Source: an uncultured Aquimarina sp. (lineage in GTDB: Bacteria; Bacteroidota; Bacteroidia; Flavobacteriales; Flavobacteriaceae). Taken from it: a stretch of 64,000 nucleotides of DNA. Location of the stretch: the NCBI GenBank assembly GCA_937958985.1, contig CALGLV010000001.1, forward strand, positions 25,104 through 89,103, in the 5' to 3' direction. Positions 8,185-18,205 of this stretch are shown here, piece by piece. The position numbers and the translations under genes are program-made. The notes under the pieces were generated by a model. It was not told the origin of the DNA. It worked only from the letters and a program-made list of their open reading frames with translations, and searched no databases. Numbering within the stretch: position 1 is the first letter of the stretch; every line of letters starts with the position of its first letter.

Positions 8185-9639
8185 ATGGCTATTACAATTG
8201 TTGGCGATCATGAATTTGATCCTATTCCTTCTATAAAGAGTAAATGTTTGCGAATTAATCTTAATTCGAATATTTATGGAACCTTTAATGAAATTGGTGC
8301 TGGACAAGAAACCGTACGTAATTTCTTTAGAGCAGGTGGGGCTTCGGGAACAATTGCTAAAGCCATGAGTGCCTATGATAAGGATTTTAGTGATGCTATA
8401 TATGGTGAAGAAAAAGATGGAAGGTACGTTACAGAAAAACGTTTGCATACCATGCTTGAAAAAGAAATGGAGCATATGGAACAACGTATTTCTAAAGAAA
8501 AACACCCTAAAAGGCTTTTCTTTAGCTATGCCAATACTGTAGCAACCATTGATTTTGCTAAAAAATACAAAGGTCATGGCTGGGTAGGAATTAGATACCA
8601 AACCGATCACAACCAAACTGAATATAACGAGATTAGCTTACACGTGCGTTTTCATGAAAATGACGCAAGGCACCAACAACATACTTTAGGTACCTTAGGG
8701 GTAAATTTAATTTACGGTGCCTATTACAAGCATGATAACCCAAAAAAGCTTTTAAAATATTTATACGATCATATTGACAAAGACAAATTAGAAATTGATA
8801 CAATCAATTTTTCAGGACCTTGCTTTAAGGGAGTTGATAACCGCTTAATGAGTTTACAACTGGTTAAAAACGGAATGACTGAAGCTATAATGTTTGGCCC
8901 TGACGGAAAAAATATTTTACCTGCTCGTATATTATACAAAAAGAACATACTAGCACTTAGAGGTAGTTTTAGACCTGTAACCAAGGTAAATATGGATATT
9001 CTAGAGAAATCTTTAGAAATGTTTAAAAAAGAACCTAACGTAAATCCAGATAAAATTCAAGTGATTTTTGAAATCACCCTTTCTAATTTAATGGCCGAAG
9101 GTGAGATTGATGAAAAGGATTTTCTTGACAGAGCACGATTGCTTTGTAATTTGGGTCAAACCGTACTTATTTCAAACTTCAAAGAATATTACCGTCTGGT
9201 AGAATATTTCTCTAATTACACCCGTGAAGCTCAAATGGCACTTGCCATGGGAGTAAGTAACCTTATCGAAATTTTTAACGAAAAATATTACCGTCATTTA
9301 AGCGGTGGTATATTAGAGGCTTTTGGTAAGTTATTCTATAAAGAACTAAAAGTATACTTATACCCTCTTAATGATTCCAAAAATGGCATTGTAAACAGCA
9401 ACAACATAGTAGTTGATGAAGGCGTAAAAGAGCTTTATAAGTTTTTTAAACACAATGGAAAAGTAAAAGATATTGAAACTTATAATCCTGAAATACTAAA
9501 TATACTATCGAGAGTAGTGTTCGAAAAAATAAAAGATCGCGAAACAGATTGGGAAAAACATTTACCAGAAGGCATTCCTGAAATCATAAAATCGAAAGGC
9601 TTATTTGGCTATAGAGATGTAACTATTAAAGATTTTTAA
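8185..9639 (+). CDS. conserved protein of unknown function (484 aa)
   Basis: A soluble protein with no signal peptide or membrane helix, starting M-A-I-T-I-V-G-D-H-E-F-D. It holds motifs that look conserved but that I cannot assign: N-E-I-G-A-G-Q-E-T-V-R-N-F-F near residue 33, R-A-G-G-A-S-G-T-I-A-K-A-M-S-A-Y-D near 50, R-Y-Q-T-D-H-N-Q near 140 and N-F-S-G-P-C-F near 210. The first region suggests a nucleotide- or phosphate-binding loop, but this is inference. Relatives are sometimes labelled TonB-dependent receptor in databases; the lack of an export signal and of any barrel argues against that. Its strong terminator marks a single-gene unit. Confidence 0.8.
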   Translation: MAITIVGDHEFDPIPSIKSKCLRINLNSNIYGTFNEIGAGQETVRNFFRAGGASGTIAKAMSAYDKDFSDAIYGEEKDGRYVTEKRLHTMLEKEMEHMEQRISKEKHPKRLFFSYANTVATIDFAKKYKGHGWVGIRYQTDHNQTEYNEISLHVRFHENDARHQQHTLGTLGVNLIYGAYYKHDNPKKLLKYLYDHIDKDKLEIDTINFSGPCFKGVDNRLMSLQLVKNGMTEAIMFGPDGKNILPARILYKKNILALRGSFRPVTKVNMDILEKSLEMFKKEPNVNPDKIQVIFEITLSNLMAEGEIDEKDFLDRARLLCNLGQTVLISNFKEYYRLVEYFSNYTREAQMALAMGVSNLIEIFNEKYYRHLSGGILEAFGKLFYKELKVYLYPLNDSKNGIVNSNNIVVDEGVKELYKFFKHNGKVKDIETYNPEILNILSRVVFEKIKDRETDWEKHLPEGIPEIIKSKGLFGYRDVTIKDF

Positions 9640-9666
9640 TTTATACTTCAAGTATTCCTAATAATT

Positions 9667-9716
9667 AAAAGCAATGAGCCTAAGTTTAAAATAAAACTTA
9701 GGCTCATTGCTTTTTT
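9667..9716 (+). terminator. strong intrinsic terminator
   Basis: A perfect 21-bp stem (9667-9687 with 9694-9714), six-base loop, and a T-run into 9716. It lies 28 bases after the stop of the 484-residue protein. The A-run on the other side would let it also work on the minus strand. Confidence 0.9.
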
Positions 9717-9750
9717 AAACACCTCTAGTCTTAAACACAAAAAGATTACA

Positions 9751-9792
9751 AGCATCGTCTTTGTAGCTTAATTAAGCTACAAAGACGATGCT
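9751..9792. repeat. perfect 42-bp palindrome
   Basis: Bases 9751-9771 are exactly complementary to 9772-9792 with no loop; the centre is GCTTAATTAAGC. It follows the terminator by 35 bases and has no T-run, so it is not a second terminator. The rest of this 354-base gap (9640-9993) shows nothing else I can name. It could be a REP-type element, a miniature mobile element or a protein binding site. Confidence 0.85.
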
Positions 9793-9993
9793 CCTAACGC
9801 TAGTTCGCGTTCCTTCTCCCACAACCTTAAACATGAACACCGTAAATTATTTAAATAGCTTTACCTTATTTAAACGATAAGTTATTATTACAGTTATCAA
9901 GCTGAATACCGAAAAAATATGTATAATTTTAATTTCGAATAATTATGAAATTTTATTACAAGTAGCTCGTTATTAATCAAAAAACATCAACTA

Positions 9994-10449
9994 ATGAAAA
10001 ATGTATTTAGTGCAGAAGACTCTCAAGAATTAAAGAGTCGCATAAGTAATTTAAAAAACGAATCTCAGCCACAATGGGGTAAAATGAATGTGAGTCAAAT
10101 GTTAGCACATTGCAACGTAGCTTACGAAATGACTTACGAACCTACTAACTTTAAAAAACCAAAGGGTATAAAAAAGTGGGTTTTAAAAACATTTTTAAAA
10201 CCTATTATTGTTGGCTCAAAACCCTTCAAAAAAAACAGCCCTACATCATCAGATTTTAAAATTGCTGATTACAAGAATTTTGAAATTGAAAAAAACCGAA
10301 TGATTGCTTACGTTGACAAAACACAGCAATTGGGAAAAAATCATTTTGAAGGTTTGGACAATTTATCTTTTGGGGTAATGAATAGCACCGAATGGAACAA
10401 CCTATTTTATAAGCATCTTGACCACCATTTGAAACAATTTGGGGTGTAG
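9994..10449 (+). CDS. DUF1569 (DinB-like) family protein
   Basis: A 151-residue cytoplasmic protein. The sequence W-G-K-M-N-V-S-Q-M-L-A-H-C near residues 28-41 and the C-terminal H-L-D-H-H-L-K-Q-F-G are typical of DUF1569, a four-helix bundle related to the DinB/YfiT group in which three His residues usually bind a metal. Candidate ligands are the first-motif His and the C-terminal His cluster. Biochemical role is unknown. It stands alone, followed by a bidirectional terminator. Confidence 0.82.
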   Translation: MKNVFSAEDSQELKSRISNLKNESQPQWGKMNVSQMLAHCNVAYEMTYEPTNFKKPKGIKKWVLKTFLKPIIVGSKPFKKNSPTSSDFKIADYKNFEIEKNRMIAYVDKTQQLGKNHFEGLDNLSFGVMNSTEWNNLFYKHLDHHLKQFGV

Positions 10450-10481
10450 AACACTAATTTAACATACAACGTTAATAAATA

Positions 10482-10514
10482 AAAGGGGATGTCATATTAA
10501 TATGACATCCCCTT
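10482..10514. terminator. bidirectional intrinsic terminator
   Basis: A perfect 15-bp stem with a TTAA loop, A-run on the left and T-run on the right. It lies between the convergent DUF1569 gene and the sugar kinase, so it probably serves both. Confidence 0.88.
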
Positions 10515-10539
10515 TGTTTTATGATAAACACTTTAAAAA

Positions 10540-11400
10540 TTAAGCTTCAGAAAGTATTTTATTTCTATAATATTCAATAATCCCATCAATAGGGCGACGT
10601 ACAATATTACCCAACGTTAAATGGTAAGGCAACAATGCATCTTTTATAATATCTTGACTAAAGTGTGCTATAGATCCAATAAAGTGAATAGGTACATTCT
10701 GTGCTTCGGGGAAACACATTACTCTATTTTCAACAAACTTCTTAATACCTTCAGTAATTAATAAGTAGAAATATCCATTACGCTCTTCGCTAGTAAATAT
10801 AAACTCCGCAAAGTTGGCTAAATACGTATTAGGGTTTTCTTCTTGATATATGTTTTTCTTTACAGCATCAGGAGAAAGATCGTATCGTTTCTCAAATTCG
10901 TCTGCTATAGATTTTGGCATTCGTTTGTAATAGTAATCTCTAATTAAACGTTTTCCAAAGTAGTTTCCACTAGCTTCATCCATCAAAATGTATCCTAAGG
11001 ATTCCACTTCCATATGTATGTTATCGCCATCGTAGTAACAACTATTTGATCCTGTTCCTAAAATACAAACAATACCGGGTTCTGTAGTTGCTGCAAAAAC
11101 TGCAGCTACCATATCTTCTTTAACCATCACTTCGGACGATGTAAAGTAAGCTTTCATTATTTTTTCTAATATAGCTGTAGGGCCTGCAGTACCGCAACCT
11201 GCGCCATAAAAGTGTACACTTTTAATTTTATCTTTGTATGTTTTTATGTCTTTGTTAGCTTTCAATCGTTCTTCAAGAACACTCTCTTTAAAAACAGCAG
11301 GATTTAAACCTTGAGTTCTTGTTTTAAAGACTTGCTCGCCTTTTTCATCTAAAAGTATCCAATCGCATTTTGTGGATCCCCCATCCGCTAATAAAATCAT
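10540..11400 (-). CDS. BadF/BadG/BcrA/BcrD-type ATPase, probable N-acetylglucosamine kinase
   Basis: A 286-residue protein of the ASKHA fold. The N-terminal L-A-D-G-G-S-T-K-C-D-W is the phosphate-1 loop, and I-L-G-T-G-S-N-S-C near residue 118 is the phosphate-2 loop. The D-E-A-S-G-N-Y-F-G motif near 140 is shared with N-acetylglucosamine kinases and related sugar kinases. It would phosphorylate an amino sugar in the cytoplasm. It lies 96 bases downstream of gapA, with a terminator between, so it is probably a separate unit although grouped with glycolysis genes. Exact substrate is not certain. Confidence 0.8.
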   Translation of the reverse strand: MILLADGGSTKCDWILLDEKGEQVFKTRTQGLNPAVFKESVLEERLKANKDIKTYKDKIKSVHFYGAGCGTAGPTAILEKIMKAYFTSSEVMVKEDMVAAVFAATTEPGIVCILGTGSNSCYYDGDNIHMEVESLGYILMDEASGNYFGKRLIRDYYYKRMPKSIADEFEKRYDLSPDAVKKNIYQEENPNTYLANFAEFIFTSEERNGYFYLLITEGIKKFVENRVMCFPEAQNVPIHFIGSIAHFSQDIIKDALLPYHLTLGNIVRRPIDGIIEYYRNKILSEA

Positions 11401-11453
11401 ACAATAATTGAGTTAAGAATTGAAAAATACGACACCGTCGCAATAAAAAACAA

Positions 11454-11486
11454 AAAACCCTACACTTTAAATAAAATGTAGGGTTT
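11454..11486 (-). terminator. intrinsic terminator of gapA
   Basis: A hairpin with arms AAAACCCTACA and TGTAGGGTTTT, reading into a U-run on the minus strand, placed just past the gapA stop codon. Confidence 0.8.
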
Positions 11487-11496
11487 TAAATATTTA

Positions 11497-12519
<1,023 letters not shown>

Positions 12520-12529
12520 TTAATTCTCT

Positions 12530-13516
12530 TTATTTAGACACGATATCTGCTACTCTTAGCAATTCGGTGTCTAATTTTCTATTTTTATTTAAAGCAACGT
12601 TAAGATCTACATAGATTGGGTTTCTATGACTTACGCCAACCATTACATTTGTTTTATTGCTCATTATTGCATCAACAGCTGCAACTCCTAACTTACTTGC
12701 TAGCACTCTATCAAAACAAGTTGGAGATCCTCCGCGTTGCATATGTCCTAAAACACTTACACGCACATCGTATTCTGGTCTATGCTCATTAACATAATCG
12801 CGCATTTCCATAATACTCATTCCTGTCTTCCCTTCAGCTACTACAACAATACTTGATGTCTTACCCGTTTCGTGACTATGGTCTAAAGATTCAATTAGTC
12901 GTTGAATACTAAAATCTTTCTTCTCTGGAATTAAAATTTCTTCAGCTCCACCGCCAATACCAGCACTAATTGCAATATCCCCTGCATCACGCCCCATTAC
13001 CTCTACTAGAAATAATCGATTGTGCGAACTTGCAGTATCTCTAATTTTATCGATAGCCTCCACAACAGTATTTAAAGCTGTATCGTAACCTATCGTATAA
13101 TCCGTTCCATTAATATCATTATCTATAGTTCCCGGAATACCAACCACTGGAAAATTAAATTCATCATTTAACTTTAAAGCGCCTGTAAAACTTCCGTCAC
13201 CACCAATAACCACTAATGCATCGATGTTATTTTTAATTAAATTGGCATGCGCTATTACTCTTCCCTCAGGTTGAATAAATTCTAAACATCGTGCAGAACG
13301 TAAAAACGTACCTCCTCTATTTATAGTATTAGCTACTGATCGAGGACCTAATTCGATCATATTGTCTTCCATTAGTCCCCTGTACCCTTCATAAATACCA
13401 ACACATCCAACACCATAATTATCACATGCTCTAACTACAGCACGAATTGCAGCGTTCATCCCTGGAGCATCTCCTCCTGATGTTAGTACACCTATTTTGT
13501 TGATTTTTTTTGCCAT
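12530..13516 (-). CDS. pfkA: ATP-dependent 6-phosphofructokinase
   Basis: 328 residues from the ATG at 13516; a TTG three codons upstream (13525) is possible but less likely, since M-A-K-K-I-N-K-I-G-V-L-T-S-G-G-D matches the family start. It phosphorylates fructose-6-phosphate. G-G-D-G-S-F-T-G-A near residue 104 carries the Gly typical of ATP rather than pyrophosphate use, and P-G-T-I-D-N-D-I near 125 holds the catalytic Asp. M-G-R-D-A-G-D-I-A and G-H-M-Q-R-G-G-S-P are further family signatures. It heads the pfkA-gapA unit. Confidence 0.96.
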   Translation of the reverse strand: MAKKINKIGVLTSGGDAPGMNAAIRAVVRACDNYGVGCVGIYEGYRGLMEDNMIELGPRSVANTINRGGTFLRSARCLEFIQPEGRVIAHANLIKNNIDALVVIGGDGSFTGALKLNDEFNFPVVGIPGTIDNDINGTDYTIGYDTALNTVVEAIDKIRDTASSHNRLFLVEVMGRDAGDIAISAGIGGGAEEILIPEKKDFSIQRLIESLDHSHETGKTSSIVVVAEGKTGMSIMEMRDYVNEHRPEYDVRVSVLGHMQRGGSPTCFDRVLASKLGVAAVDAIMSNKTNVMVGVSHRNPIYVDLNVALNKNRKLDTELLRVADIVSK

Positions 13517-13704
13517 TGGTGCCAAAAATATTCTAATTGTACGTAATAACCTAATTTACTTCAATACCTCAAACGTTTTCGACTTTCGAATTGTATTTTC
13601 TACAGTAAATCTTCTAATTCGTTAAAGAAAACTCAATGAAATAATAATTTTATAGTTTTAATTTTTCTGAATTAACGATAATAAGAAACTTCATAAAATT
13701 AAGC

Positions 13705-15681
13705 TTATTGTATTGAATAATTCTTCAAACCTTTAACAAGCCAATTGTAATATTCTGTTTTATTTGGGGTGTTACCCACGGGCTGTTGAAGCAATTGAAA
13801 ATCCTGATCCATCAACACGTAATACGGTTGTGAATTGTTTTTGAAATTAATGGTTTGAAACGTTGCCCATTTACTTCCTATCGTTTTAATATTTTTTACA
13901 CTATTTGTTCCAGAATACAAAAACCTAAACTGCTCTTCTTTTGGAAGTTCTTTTCTGTCGTCCACATATAAAGAAATTAAAATCACTTCATTTTCTAGAA
14001 TTTGTTTAATCTTAGAATCGCTCCATACATTTTCTTCCATTTTACGACAATTAACACAAGCCCAACCAGTGAAGTCAATTAAAATTGGCTTTTGCTGTTT
14101 CTTTGCCTCTGCCAAACCTTCGTAAAAATCAGTATAGGAATGCGCACTAAACAACTTAGCTTGATCTTTATAAATACTGTAAACCATTGGAGGCGGGAAA
14201 CCGCTCAATAATTTCAAATTTGCTTCTTCTGTTTTAAGTAAACCAGGAACCAAATACCCTGCAAATGCTAAGGCTATTAAAGCTATTATTTTACGCGTAC
14301 CACTAATTTTTTGATTTGGCGCATCGTGCGGAAATCTAAACAACCCAAACAAGTATGCTGCCAACCCAAGTGCTATAATAATCCAAAGCCCCACAAAAAC
14401 TTCTCTTTTAAGCAACCCCCAATGCTGAACCAGATCTGCATTTGACAAAAACTTCAATGCAAAAGCCAATTCCACAAAACCAAGTACCACTTTTACTGTT
14501 GTCATCCAACCTCCACTTTTAGGGAGTTTTTTCAATAGATTAGGAAACAATGCAAAAAACGCAAATGGTAATGCTAAAGCCAATCCAAAACCAGCTAAAC
14601 CATAAGTTAATTGAATAGCTCCTCCGTCATTAGTTAAAGAGCCTCCTAACAAAGATCCTAAAATAGGGCCTGTACAAGAAAACGAAACTAACACTAGAGT
14701 AAGTGCCATAAAAAACACTCCTAAGCCACCGCCAAGTTGCGTGGCTTTTGAATCCATAGCATTACTCCATTTTGAAGGCAATGTGATTTCAAAATAACCA
14801 AAAAATGAAATAGCAAAAAACACAAATATTATAAAGAATGAAATATTCAACCATGAATTTGTTGACACATTATTTAATATATCTGGATTTACAGAATCCA
14901 ATAAATGAAATGGAATACTTACTAAAATATAAGTAATCACTATAAAAAAACCATACATCAATGCTTTAATAACACCTCCTTTGGAACCGCCTGAACTGTG
15001 AGAAAAAAAAGACACCGTAAGTGGTATCATTGGAAACACACAAGGTGTTAACAATGCAATAAAACCACCTATAAATCCTAAAAAGAAAAGACTCCACAAA
15101 CTCTTTTTTGCTGTTTCAGAAATCTTGAATTCTTCAGTAGACTTAATACCTAACTGTAATTTTTTTGACAGCTCTAAATCCTGTGCACTTAAACTTGTGC
15201 TCACTGGAGCCACTTGATTTCCCGAAACACCTAAAAGATTAATCGTTAATTTTTTCTCTTCGGGTGGAAGGCATTTTTCATCATCGCACACCATGAAAAA
15301 CGCAGTAACCTCAACCGGATCTTTAAAATCGGAATTTATTTTTATTTTTTGTTTAAAATCTACTTTCCCTTCATGATAAGTGATTTCCATCTCAAAGGTT
15401 TTATCAAAAGCTGTAATCCCTTTAGGCTCTTTTGTTTTCCCTAAAAGCTCAATTCCCTTAGCTTTAAAATCTATTTCTGTCGCGATTGGCCCATCATCTT
15501 CATTTAAATACTGACTGTAAATATGCCAATGATCTTCAACCTCGGCAGTAACAATAATTTCATATTCGTTAGATTGGATTTTAGTTGATACCGCACTCCA
15601 AGTTACAGGGTTAGAAATTTGTGCTTGCAAACTAAACAAACTCAGTAAAAACAGGATAATACTACTTATTTTCTTACTCAT
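13705..15681 (-). CDS. dsbD: thiol:disulfide interchange protein DsbD
   Basis: A 658-residue transmembrane reductant carrier. Residues 1-20 are a signal peptide (ending S-L-Q-A-Q). The periplasmic N-terminal domain holds C-D-D-E-K-C-L near 130. A central membrane domain of about eight helices (200-490) contains L-T-P-C-V-F-P-M-I and S-F-S-C-T-G-P, the paired Cys of the family. A C-terminal thioredoxin domain carries W-A-C-V-N-C-R-K near 543. It moves electrons from cytoplasmic thioredoxin to periplasmic disulfides or cytochrome maturation partners. tilS lies 40 bases upstream on the same strand. Confidence 0.93.
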   Translation of the reverse strand: MSKKISSIILFLLSLFSLQAQISNPVTWSAVSTKIQSNEYEIIVTAEVEDHWHIYSQYLNEDDGPIATEIDFKAKGIELLGKTKEPKGITAFDKTFEMEITYHEGKVDFKQKIKINSDFKDPVEVTAFFMVCDDEKCLPPEEKKLTINLLGVSGNQVAPVSTSLSAQDLELSKKLQLGIKSTEEFKISETAKKSLWSLFFLGFIGGFIALLTPCVFPMIPLTVSFFSHSSGGSKGGVIKALMYGFFIVITYILVSIPFHLLDSVNPDILNNVSTNSWLNISFFIIFVFFAISFFGYFEITLPSKWSNAMDSKATQLGGGLGVFFMALTLVLVSFSCTGPILGSLLGGSLTNDGGAIQLTYGLAGFGLALALPFAFFALFPNLLKKLPKSGGWMTTVKVVLGFVELAFALKFLSNADLVQHWGLLKREVFVGLWIIIALGLAAYLFGLFRFPHDAPNQKISGTRKIIALIALAFAGYLVPGLLKTEEANLKLLSGFPPPMVYSIYKDQAKLFSAHSYTDFYEGLAEAKKQQKPILIDFTGWACVNCRKMEENVWSDSKIKQILENEVILISLYVDDRKELPKEEQFRFLYSGTNSVKNIKTIGSKWATFQTINFKNNSQPYYVLMDQDFQLLQQPVGNTPNKTEYYNWLVKGLKNYSIQ

Positions 15682-15721
15682 AAAACTAATTTGTTAATGT
15701 GGTATCACATGAAAGTAACGT

Positions 15722-17047
15722 TTAACTTTCAACCTTTTTAAATTCAATTATAATTTTTTCTACTGCTTCTTCGCTAGTAAATCTTCGATCTGCTCTTTGA
15801 TTTACTACCCAAACTACTTCGCCTTCCGAACAAAGCAACCAAATGTTGTTTTTTTCTGGAATTGAAAATTTCTCATCTTTAAAGAACTTGCTTAGTTTTT
15901 TCTTCCCCACCATTCCTGTAGGGTAAAAATAGTCACCTTGCTTCCATTTCCTTACAGTTAGCGGAAAGTTTAATTTATTTAAATCTAAAGTTATTTTATT
16001 TTTACTGGGTTTCACTATTACTTTGAAATCATTTATTAAAAGAAATTCATTTTCAGATATTGAAATTTCAATATCTTCTTTACCTATAGTTATTAGCTGA
16101 TTTGTATTTGTAACGGTAGGATAAAGCAATAAACAATCTCTATCCTTAAGCAAAGTATATGTATTTGAAATTACTTTTTTTCCAGACTGTGCTTCTATCA
16201 AATTATTAATGTCGTCCCATGCTGTAAATTTAAATGGCTTTAAAATTTCGAACAGCACTAACTGATAATGCTTTTCTTTTTTTAAATTTTCAATAGATAG
16301 TTTGAATCCTTTAATTGAAGGGGCTTTAAACAAAATATCTTTTTTAACTTTATCAATATAATCCACAACCACATCTTGGCTTTGTTGCAGATAGCTTATT
16401 GATTTAGTAAAGTTACTCAGTAAACTTGAATTCGCTTCTTTTAATGAAGGTACTACCTCATGCCTTATCTTATTTCTTAAATACTTAGAATCTTGATTAC
16501 TGACATCTTCTCGCCATGAAAGGTTATTTTTTTCAGCGAAAGCTATTATTTCTTTTTTCGAGAATGGTAACAAAGGCCTTTGATATATATTATTTACTTT
16601 CGGGATTCCTGTTAATCCCTCCAAACCTGAGCCTCGCGAAAGATTAATCAAAAAAGTTTCTAAATTATCATCTGCATGATGTGCTGTTAACACAACATCT
16701 AAATGATATAATTTGGCCATTTTTTTAAACCAGTTATATCTTAACTCTCTCGCTGCAACCTGTATTGAAACTTTATGCTCATTTACATAAGCAGATGTGT
16801 CAAACGCAGTAGTAACAAAAGGCACTTTTAGTGTTTCCGCTAGGTGTTTTACAAATGCTTGATCCCCATCACTAGCATCACCACGTAATTGAAAGTTACA
16901 ATGTAATAATGTAATATCTAAATTTAAAGAATAACAAAGCTGAGCCAGGACCACACTATCCACACCCCCACTTATAGCAATACCTACTTTCCGCTCTTGA
17001 AATCGAGGGAAATTATTTAATATATGTTGTTTAAATCGAATACGCAT
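15722..17047 (-). CDS. tilS: tRNA(Ile)-lysidine synthase
   Basis: A 441-residue enzyme that attaches lysine to C34 of tRNA-Ile(CAU), changing decoding from AUG to AUA; it is essential in most bacteria. The PP-loop I-S-G-G-V-D-S-V-V-L-A lies at about 24-34, and L-T-A-H-H-A-D-D-N-L-E-T near 137 is the second family motif. The C-terminal part matches the tRNA-binding extension (R-K-W-K-Q-G-D near 365, G-K-K-K-L-S-K-F-F near 379). Length is normal. It precedes dsbD on the same strand, possibly as one unit. Confidence 0.95.
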   Translation of the reverse strand: MRIRFKQHILNNFPRFQERKVGIAISGGVDSVVLAQLCYSLNLDITLLHCNFQLRGDASDGDQAFVKHLAETLKVPFVTTAFDTSAYVNEHKVSIQVAARELRYNWFKKMAKLYHLDVVLTAHHADDNLETFLINLSRGSGLEGLTGIPKVNNIYQRPLLPFSKKEIIAFAEKNNLSWREDVSNQDSKYLRNKIRHEVVPSLKEANSSLLSNFTKSISYLQQSQDVVVDYIDKVKKDILFKAPSIKGFKLSIENLKKEKHYQLVLFEILKPFKFTAWDDINNLIEAQSGKKVISNTYTLLKDRDCLLLYPTVTNTNQLITIGKEDIEISISENEFLLINDFKVIVKPSKNKITLDLNKLNFPLTVRKWKQGDYFYPTGMVGKKKLSKFFKDEKFSIPEKNNIWLLCSEGEVVWVVNQRADRRFTSEEAVEKIIIEFKKVES

Positions 17048-17120
17048 CCTGTAACAAATTTATATACAATTTTGGTAATATCTATTACTGTCGAAATTTA
17101 CTTATAAGTTTTAAGCAAAA

Positions 17121-17154
17121 GAAAAGGATTCAACTTTTATGCTAAATCCTTTTA
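17121..17154 (-). terminator. probable intrinsic terminator
   Basis: A 9-bp stem AAAAGGATT / AATCCTTTT with a 14-base loop, just after the stop of the coiled-coil secreted protein. The larger loop lowers certainty. Confidence 0.6.
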
Positions 17155-17181
17155 CTCCTAAACTCATAACTCTTGAATATG

Positions 17182-17910
17182 TTACACCTTTTTAAGGTTT
17201 AATTCTTTTAGCTTTTCTTCTTTAGCTTTCAAATCCAATTTTATTTTATTTATTCTTTCTGTGTGCTTTTTGATTTTTTCTTCAACCAAAGAGACTTTTT
17301 TCATTTTTTCATTATACTGTTCTACTGTAATTTCTCCCGCTTCTTTTTGTCGCGTTAATCGTTCTTTTGTTTTATTTATTTTATCGAGACCTTGAGTCCT
17401 TTTTTTATTGTATAAATCCAATTTTTCTTTTTTATTAGAAATTTTGTTTTCTACTTCATTTAAACGGTCGTTTTTTAATTCTATTCTTTGCTCCTTCAAC
17501 TCTTGCCTCTCGTCCTTCGTTTTTTTATTATATTCTTTGAGCTTGTCTTTTAATTCCGGGTTAGAAGATAAATAAGCCTTTTTTTCTTCAGCAGACATGT
17601 TTTTCATTTTCTCTTGATGCTCACCTAGAATAGCTTTACGTCCTTCTTTTAATTCTTTTTTCGTTTGCTTTATCTCTTCTCGTTTTCCTTTCACCTGTTC
17701 GCGCTGTGTTTTTACCACCTCACGTTTAGCCTTTATCTGTTCTTTTTGAAGCTTCATTTCTTCTTTCCTCAATTTAGCTTCTTGTCTTTTCAGCTCTCCC
17801 TTAGCCTTTCCTTTGAACTCTTTTCCTTCTTTAACTGGTTTTTGAGCTACCGCAGATAGCATCATTCCAACAAGGGCTATTAATACAGCTATTTTTCTTG
17901 TAATCTTCAT
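17182..17910 (-). CDS. secreted highly charged coiled-coil protein
   Basis: A 242-residue protein with a signal peptide (residues 1-22, ending S-A-V-A-Q). The rest is almost entirely charged: long Lys/Glu/Arg heptads with repeating K-x-x-R-E-x-x-K units at 35-95, and a second helical block at 110-240. It has no Cys and almost no aromatic residues. It should form an extended coiled coil in the periplasm. I do not recognise a family, and composition makes homology unreliable. A small lipoprotein gene lies 10 bases upstream on the same strand, so the two are probably co-expressed. Confidence 0.65.
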   Translation of the reverse strand: MKITRKIAVLIALVGMMLSAVAQKPVKEGKEFKGKAKGELKRQEAKLRKEEMKLQKEQIKAKREVVKTQREQVKGKREEIKQTKKELKEGRKAILGEHQEKMKNMSAEEKKAYLSSNPELKDKLKEYNKKTKDERQELKEQRIELKNDRLNEVENKISNKKEKLDLYNKKRTQGLDKINKTKERLTRQKEAGEITVEQYNEKMKKVSLVEEKIKKHTERINKIKLDLKAKEEKLKELNLKKV

Positions 17911-17920
17911 CTCTTTCTTT

Positions 17921-18121
17921 TTATAAGTTATCTAACTCTTCAAGGTCTTTCTCCAGCTCTTTCACCTCATTATCTAAAGACATTAAATCGTTTTTAATTT
18001 CTTCAGAAACAGATTCTACTTTTTGTTTTATTTCTGTTGTTTCTGTTTTTACTGCTTTTTTATCTACACAAGATATCACAAAGAGACTGGTCATTACAAA
18101 TAACAAAATTACCTTATTCAT
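17921..18121 (-). CDS. small lipoprotein with coiled-coil tail
   Basis: A 66-residue protein. Residues 1-17 are hydrophobic and end at the lipobox F-V-I-S-C, so Cys18 should be lipidated. The remaining 48 residues are a charged amphipathic helix (L-D-N-E-V-K-E-L-E-K-D-L-E-E-L). Architecture recalls a Braun-type lipoprotein but without its C-terminal Lys/Arg anchor. It is followed after 10 bases by the secreted coiled-coil gene, suggesting the two products may interact through their helices; that is inference. Confidence 0.65.
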   Translation of the reverse strand: MNKVILLFVMTSLFVISCVDKKAVKTETTEIKQKVESVSEEIKNDLMSLDNEVKELEKDLEELDNL

Positions 18122-18205
18122 GATCTATTAATTTTCAGTTACACTTATAAATATAAACAAAAACATTTATCAATATGCTTTTGTTTAAATCTGTATTAAT
18201 TTAAC

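Noticed and set aside
8185..9639. TonB-dependent receptor annotation for the 484-residue protein
   Set aside because: No signal peptide, no plug domain, no barrel strands and no terminal aromatic residue.
17665..17859. Antisense open frame inside the coiled-coil gene
   Set aside because: Its Phe/Leu-rich translation is the complement of Lys/Glu codons, and it has no initiation context.
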